This document shows, one piece after another, positions 58,151 to 64,000 of a stretch of 64,000 bases of DNA. Numbering within the stretch: position 1 is the stretch's first letter; each line of letters begins with the position of its first letter. The notes beneath the pieces are model-generated. The model ran no database searches, had not been told where the DNA came from, and saw only the letters and a program-made list of their open reading frames with translations. The translations under genes and the position numbers were made by a program. The DNA comes from Ochotona curzoniae (Eukaryota > Chordata > Mammalia > Lagomorpha > Ochotonidae), in contig NW_024466307.1 in assembly GCF_017591425.1 (NCBI RefSeq), positions 7,975,001 to 8,039,000 of the forward strand, read 5' to 3'.

Positions 58151-60486
58151 TCCTGTAGAACATTCTTGTGAATTCTGCATGTAGAGTTTCACGCAACTCA
58201 ATTTGTGAGGCATTTGGGTAAATGAGAGTGGAAGGGGTCAGGGATTTGTCAAGATTAAGAAATTTGAAGTATGACAGATTGATTCCTGTGAAAGGGAATC
58301 CAGAATTCTAAAATGTTTGTCACTTTTAAGCTATAGACGTCATTCCAACATATCTAGTAAGGTTTTTAATCTAAGACATCTGCAAATATTGTATCCTCAG
58401 TTTGGGATTCTTACTCAATAACATATGTTTTCCTTTGAATATGCCATAGAATGTCCTTATGCATAAGAAAAAAGAAAGTTCAGGATTTCTGGAGTTATAT
58501 ATTTTCTATGGTATTTCGAATCTACTGGGACAATTTTATAGAGGTGAAGATATAGTTTGCACAAAACGGTGGTATGTACAGTTTTATATTTGTCCTTACT
58601 CGTTCCATATTATTTTAAGTTTTTCCATAGGAAAGTTTTTATTTAAGCATTTATTTGTACTAGTCTGATGAAGAAAAATACATTTGGTGGAATCATCTTA
58701 CACACGGCCATAAGACTTACTACAAACCTGGAGTAATCAAGAGAGTCGGCAATTGGCAATCAGATAGGCAAATGATTATTGAAACAGAAAGGAGAATGAA
58801 TATGCACCTACTGAATTTGGATTTTCAGAGCTAGAAAGCAATGAAAGAAGAAAGTATCACCTTTCCAACAAATTGGAAAAAAATTATGATCCATATGCAA
58901 GCAAATAGGAGGAAAAACAAAGAACACCCGATCTTTAACCTGAGTGTCACACCTCATACAATTCACTCAAGATTAATCATGGAATTTTACGTAAAATATG
59001 AAACTTGTGCAGCAGGCGCTTGATCTCATGATGGACACCTTGGCTGTGATACATCCATCTTTATAGACCTTCTGGAGTTGAGTTCTTATTCTGATCTTGT
59101 GTCTAGCATCTTTTTCAAGCATCTTGTTGAAAGGCGGCTCAGGTAGTTGGGTTTGCATCTGTGTTGCGGACCTATTGTTCTCCGTTCCTGGATTTCACCC
59201 AACCCGGTTCTGGCTCTCATGGGATTTGTGTACTTATAATAGTGTATGTACTTGCTCACTGTATGTTTAGATAATAGTAACAATTATATAAATCCATACA
59301 TATGATGAAATTTATTAAACTGTACATCAAAATAAAAGCCAACATACCGTATGCTAATTCTGAAAGCAAAAACTGAAAAAATAAAATCAAGATGGACTGA
59401 AGCATGCTTTACCATGTTTTTCATGAAAAACCAAGATCGGTTATGTGTTTATTGCTGAAAATTAATTCAGTGTTTAAGTATTAGGAAAACTTTTAGGTTA
59501 ATTTTATTGGAAGTCTTTATGATATTTTCATTATAAAATTATAACTAACTTTCATGGTTGAAAGAGGTCACTAAACAGTATAATTGCTCATCACTTGCAA
59601 ATGTTTAAATTATTCTGATTATTGAATTCTGTTAGAGTTGACATCTGGTTGATTCAAATTAGCCTGTAACAGGTAACTTCTTCTAGTAGATTTCTCTGTA
59701 CTGTATGAGCTTCAGCTTTATAACAATTAGTGTATTTTTGCCACTTCAAGACGGTATCTATCCATTGGTAGTCTTCCACTTGAGCCTTGGAGAGCTATCA
59801 TTGGAAGGCTTTCCCCTCCCCCAATCTACCGCTCTATATAGATGGATGCTTATTTAAGATTAGAAGGAATCTATTATTGACAACTACTTAATGTCATTTG
59901 ATTAATTTATCACATGCCGACTATGTCTTTGTGCTTACTACCACGGATTGATACCAGTATCTTAAAGCATAATTAAGAATTACATCATTCATGTGGTTAG
60001 CATCACTTTTGGTAATTGAATCATCATTTCCTTTTCTTACTAAGTGGAATATTAAATGACGTACCTGCCAAGCAATTATGCTGCCATGTTTAAAAATAAA
60101 ACATTTAACAGAATGGAACAGGAAATGATGTGATGCAATATGTTAATGAAGTTTCTATGTGCTTCTGGGACCTTAGTCTTTTGGAACGGTGCAAACAATT
60201 TAGTTAGAATCAAAATTAATTTTAGGCTTTAAACTAGATTTCTGTGGCTTGACTTTAGAAATGCCTAATCTCCACTTAATAATTTAATTTTTCTAGGAAT
60301 AAAGTGGAAAACCACTCATGGTGTGAATAAAGTTTTGTGCATGTGTGTGAGTGCGAGAATGTATGTTTAAGAAAACAGCTTGATTCCTTCTGAGGGTCAC
60401 CTGAGTGCCACATCTTTTGGACAGTTAGAGATTGTTTCTGAGAGAACACAGTATGATAGTTGAAAAGTATTGGTAAAACAGAGATG

Positions 60487-60809
60487 AGCCCAGCGCAGTA
60501 GCCTAGTGGCTACAGTCCTCGCCTTGTACGCACATGTGGGTGCTGGTTCATATCCTAGCTGCTCCACTTCCCATCCAGCTCCCTGCTGCGGCCTGAGAAA
60601 GCAGTGGAGGATGACCCAAAGCCCTGAGACTCTGCCTCTGAGTGGGAGACCCAGAAGAGGCTCCTTGTTTCTGGCTTCGGATCACTGAAGCTCCAGCCGT
60701 GGTGGTTGCTTGGGGAGTAAATCATCTGATGGATGATCTTCTTCTCTGTCTCTCCTCCTTTCTGTATGTCTGACTTTCCAATAAAAATAAATAAATAAAT
60801 AAATAAAAA
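60487..60809 (+). mobile_element. C-type SINE, full length, fairly young, with (AAAT)n tail
   Basis: Plus-strand copy: AGCCCAGCGCAGTAGCCTAG head, GGTGCTGGTTCATATCCTAG, CCATCCAGCTCCCTGC, GTGGGAGACCCAGAAGAGGC, CTGGCTTCGGATCACTG and GACTTTCCAATAAAAATAAA, followed by four AAAT units. The tail is a microsatellite seed. The plus frame at 60506-60688 and the minus frame at 60722-60934 overlap it. Confidence 0.95.
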
Positions 60810-61077
60810 CCCACAGAAAGTAGTTTAATTGAGGTTAAAACTAAGAGTAGATTATCTCTGTGGCCGTCTGGACTAACATTGACACTATGTAGATAAAAGA
60901 TACAGAGGAATAAAGTCTGTATAATCACCTCCATTGTAATGTTTCCTGAGTTGGAGTGAGGTGATGAAATGAGTTATTTTTTCCTGAACATCAAAGACCT
61001 TTATGTCAAGGATGATGCACACATAGCCACAAACACCATGAGTGACATAGAGACATCAGTTGGGCAAGCCGACCCAC
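60810..61077. other. Unique sequence, nothing recognised
   Basis: Short unique interval between the SINE and the pyrimidine tract. Confidence 0.5.
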
Positions 61078-61240
61078 CCTTCCTTCCTTCCTTCCTTCCT
61101 TCCTTCCTTCCTTCCTTCCTTCCTTCCTTCCTTCCTTCTTTATTTTCTTCCTGCCTGCCTTGCTCTATTTCTCTTTCTCCCTTCCTCTCTCCCTACTGCC
61201 TTCCCTTCCTTTTCCTTCTCTTTTTTTCATTCCACAATAA
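61078..61240. repeat. (TTCC)n microsatellite with pyrimidine-rich extension
   Basis: About 15 near-perfect TTCC units at 61078-61138 are followed by about 100 nt of degenerate C/T sequence. The Pro/Ser/Phe/Leu-rich frames at 60969-61400 (143 codons) and 61060-61308 are this tract read in frame and are not genes. Confidence 0.96.
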
Positions 61241-61557
61241 ATTATTTTCTTTTACTTCTCTATTCCAAATACATTGTCTTCTCTTTCTTTTATTCTGTAA
61301 TTTTGTAATTACCAAATGGAAGATGACAGAAGCATGGCTACTGACCTCAGGAAGGCTTGAAAGTATCGCAGAAATACAACGATTTCATGATGCATGTTAA
61401 CACAACTATTACATTTACTAGAAAAAATGTAAGATGGAGTAATTTTGCTTATTTTTAACTCCCATTGTTTCTGCAGAGACTCAGCCACCTACAAAGCCAA
61501 TGGAAGCTTCTCACCTCACAGAGGAGAGAACTAAGGCTCAAACTCTCAAGGTTAGAG
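61241..61557. other. Unique sequence; possible MIR trace
   Basis: ACAGAGGAGAGAACTAAGGC followed by TCAAACTCTCAAGG (61518-61551) faintly resembles the MIR core. Otherwise nothing is recognised. Confidence 0.3.
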
Positions 61558-61690
61558 CTGGCTGGAGTTTCTGGCTCCTGGCTGTGGTCTGACCCAGTAT
61601 CACTGTGCATTCATGTGGGGAGTGAACCAGCAATTGGGAAATCTCTGTCTCTACCTCTGCCTCTGTAACTGATAAAGAAATAAACATCGT
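61558..61690 (+). mobile_element. 5'-truncated C-type SINE (3' half)
   Basis: Plus-strand fragment: GCTGGAGTTTCTGGCTCCTGG, ATGTGGGGAGTGAACCAGC, a CT-rich run and a GATAAAGAAATAAAC tail. The tRNA-like half is missing. The plus frame at 61465-61668 overlaps it. Confidence 0.85.
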
Positions 61691-62098
61691 TGGAAACAAA
61701 ATAAATACAGAAATGAACGCCCCTTTAAAAAGCTTTATATCTATCAAAGGAACAGATTTCATATGTAAAATTTTAAGATCACCATGATACAACCCATCCC
61801 GATCCTGCCTTCCCTTGTTAGTTCTAGGTGAGTGAAAATTCAGTCAGAAAAATTACCATTGCCTTTGGTGGAAAATCGTTTTTGCTCTAATTAATAGGAA
61901 AAAGTATGATGAATTATTGTGAGAAAAAATTAAATGAAAGATTTGACATCTTTATTTGTTGCTTGCTATAGATATTTTCTCCAAAGTAATGAAGATAATT
62001 GGAATTTTTCAAATCTAAAAAAACACTAAAGGCATCATTTAATTTAGTGGACAAACATTATTGTATTTCACCAAATTGAAAATAAAATTTTGAAAAAT
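61691..62098. other. Unique AT-rich sequence, nothing recognised
   Basis: AT-rich interval without recognisable elements. Confidence 0.45.
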
Positions 62099-62228
62099 GG
62101 GCGAGCTGACACTGTGGCATAGTGGGTGACACTTCGTCCTGTGGTGCCACATCCCACATGGACATAGATTCAAGCTGCACTTCCTATCCAGCTCCCTGCT
62201 AATGTTTGGAAAAGCAGCAGCATTTGGA
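62099..62228 (+). mobile_element. 3'-truncated C-type SINE (5' half)
   Basis: Plus-strand fragment with GGGCGAGCTGACACTGTGGC head, CACATCCCACATGGACATAG and CTATCCAGCTCCCTGC, stopping after GCAGCATTTGG. Loss of the 3' half is unusual for retrotransposition, so a later deletion or interruption is likely. Confidence 0.82.
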
Positions 62229-63119
62229 AAATGATGATTAAGGTGAAAGTCATACTAAAGATTCACAATGCATATTTCAATCTCGTGGTCTTTTTTTTTC
62301 AAGATTTAAATATTCCACTTGAACATTTGCATACAGGATCAATGTTCATCAAATGACGGTGAATTTAAAGTGGGTAATAGCATGATTTTACAACTTCAGG
62401 GGAATGGCATTACCTCATTGCACTTGCTTGTTCTTGACATAAATATGTCTTGAGTCTCCGCTTGGTGTTTTATGTCATTCCACTCCTAAGCAGTCCTCGA
62501 ACTCCAGCTGTCGTTGCTGAGCTTGTCCTTCTTAGAGAGAAAAAAGTAATCATATCAGATTCATTGGTGTCTTATCTGGATTACCTGGAAAGCATTTCAT
62601 TTTGTTCTAAGGATGTACCTCTTGTAACATTTCCCGAGTTTCAGTTTTAGGATATCAGATGGATCCATCTTGCTTAGAGTTACCTAGGAATTTAACCCAA
62701 CTCTTTCACTAAGTTGAGATAACCAACCGATCAAACAGACTTATACTGAGCACAAAAACCCCACAAGCTTGCTTCAAGGCAGGATATACACTACATAAAA
62801 CTGATGCCCCAGAACGCCCCTGTGGGATCCAGCTGAAGCTCAACTTAATCACACCACGCCTTAACTTTCGCACAATCTCGATGCTGCTGCTTCTCTCTCA
62901 CTTCAAAGGAAGTTTCTTCTGAGAGTCTTCCTTTAGTAAATTGTCTCAAGAATCACATCTCAGGCTTTACTTTTGGTAAATCTTATCCAAGATAATGATA
63001 AACCGTTGAGAGTACCTGCTCTGGGCACACAGTCTTTTCCTAGGGGAGAGACAGACAAGCATCTTCCTTGACCAAAGGATATTGACATCTATACCACCTT
63101 ACATCTTTTGTGTATTTTG
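62229..63119. other. Unassigned sequence, possibly old repeat
   Basis: Region 62440-63000 is of mixed composition. The CTCAAGAATCACATCTCAGG area faintly recalls LTR ends but cannot be assigned. The plus frame at 62450-62650 has no domain. Confidence 0.3.
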
Positions 63120-64000
63120 TTATTTCTTTCTTTCAATATGCTTTGCCATTTCTCATTGAAAATAATTATACGTATTTGTGAGTACAGCATAACATTTCAA
63201 CACACACACCATGTACAGTGATTAGATCAGGATACTGGACTTCCCCTTCACCTCAAACATTTGTCATTTATTAGTGTCGAGGAAATTCAAACTCCTGTTT
63301 GGAAATATAGAATTAATTGTTGTTGACTCTGATCACTCCTTTGCTATAGAGTCTTAGAAGTTATTCTTCCTATCATTGGTACTTCAGTCCCTTTGAACTA
63401 TGAACTGTTGCCTCCTCATTATCCCTCTGCTTTATATTTTTCTCAGGTTCTAGTGATTACTATTCTATTTTATATTATCTCTCGCTGACACATGAAAATT
63501 TCATGCATTTGTGGAGTAACGTTATGTCATGGTGTACGTGTAATTGTGTAGTGTTCAATTCGGGGTATACATGTTTATCTCCTCAAACATTATTTCCTCA
63601 TGATGGCAATAATCAAAATCCTTTCTTCTAATTTTTAAAGAAGAATATATGCATACTGCTATTCAGTCACCTTATGTGCACTGGAACATCAGAACTCTTC
63701 AAACCCCTTTAAATATAACTTAGTATCCACTGGCTAAACTGTCCCCATTCCTCCATTTTCTCTCTCCCAGTTTCTGATACTAAACATTATGCTATCAATT
63801 TTTATAAGTTTCTTTCATTGTTCATTTTTTTGTATTCCACATATCAATGAGCTCATAAGTGTTTTCTTTCTGTGCCCCACTTATTTCACTTAACAAAATG
63901 ACCTCCAGTCTTATCCATGTGATTAAAAATGTGAAGATTTCAAGCATTTTAATAAACTACATAGTTCTCATTGGAAACATTTATAATGTTGTAATAAAAT
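63120..64000 (+). mobile_element. Old mammalian L1 3' UTR fragment, continuing past the window
   Basis: The order of phrases matches the L1M/L1P-type 3' UTR on the plus strand: ACACCATGTACAGTGATTAG, CACCTCAAACATTTGTCATT, GAAATTCAAACTCC, TTCTAGTGATTACTATTCTA, then from 63815 TTCATTTTTTTGTATTCCAC and ATCAATGAGCTCATAAGTG, CCCACTTATTTCACTTAAC and ACCTCCAGTCTTATCCATG. There are no ORF1 or ORF2 coding parts in the window. Diverged, so older than the SINEs with intact duplications. The subfamily is from memory. Confidence 0.75.

Larger units (their letters stand above)
55796..60486. other. 4.7 kb of SINE-free sequence containing the candidate enhancer
   Basis: No recognisable repeat through the whole interval. 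The core at 56400-58150 is listed separately. The rest (58350-60486) is AT-rich and unrecognised. Minus frames 58973-59158 and 59086-59283 and plus frames 58459-58668 and 58841-59023 have no domains. Confidence 0.5.

Noticed and set aside
60969..61400. 143-codon frame rich in Pro, Ser and Phe
   Set aside because: Translation of the (TTCC)n tract.
63120..64000. Possible intact L1 coding sequence
   Set aside because: Only 3' UTR phrases are seen; no ORF1 or ORF2 reading frame is present in the window.
1..64000. Microbial-style systems (operons, defence islands, phage)
   Set aside because: Composition, SINE/LINE content, microsatellites and lack of long open frames show vertebrate nuclear DNA.

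Overview
The window is vertebrate nuclear DNA, very probably from a lagomorph and most likely a pika (Ochotona). The main evidence is about 30 copies of a tRNA-derived C-type SINE. The least decayed copies begin GGCCCGGCGC, carry recognisable RNA polymerase III A and B boxes, and end in a CTTTCCAATAAAAA-type tail. From memory, rabbit copies more often end in TTTCAAATAAATAAA, so the tail form points to pika. Species assignment is inference, because no library search was possible.

I find no protein-coding gene, exon, processed pseudogene, structural RNA gene, CRISPR array or microbial system that I can defend. The open reading frames are short (143-154 codons at most). They either lie inside SINEs and simple repeats or show no recognisable domain. 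The window reads as an intergenic or intronic 'gene desert'.

Layout. 1-10.3 kb is AT-rich unique sequence with no SINE. It holds three CpG-bearing blocks (about 1.36-2.03, 4.74-5.48 and 7.27-7.62 kb), a 16-bp minisatellite (3.23 kb), a candidate CTCF site (6.75 kb) and a (TG)n tract (9.09 kb). 10.3-24.6 kb is SINE-rich and includes a very young SINE at 10.305 kb with a perfect 12-bp target duplication. 24.6-29.6 kb is unique sequence with a few faint ancient repeats. 29.6-34.7 kb holds two adjacent old SINEs, a SINE-free stretch and a second young SINE at 34.406 kb. 37.3-48.1 kb has dense SINEs, including a directly abutting same-strand pair and a head-to-head inverted pair. 48.6-51.2 kb contains remnants that look like L2 and an MLT1-type LTR. 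51.8-53.1 kb has three SINEs in the same orientation. 55.8-60.5 kb is a SINE-free block whose core (about 56.4-58.2 kb) is packed with homeodomain, POU, SOX and MEIS/TGIF-like motifs; it is the best candidate for a conserved developmental enhancer. 60.5-64 kb returns to SINEs, a (TTCC)n tract and an old L1 3' UTR that runs off the end of the window.

The most interesting content is therefore regulatory and mobile-element structure. All regulatory calls rest on motif reading and on absence of repeats; cross-species alignment would decide them.
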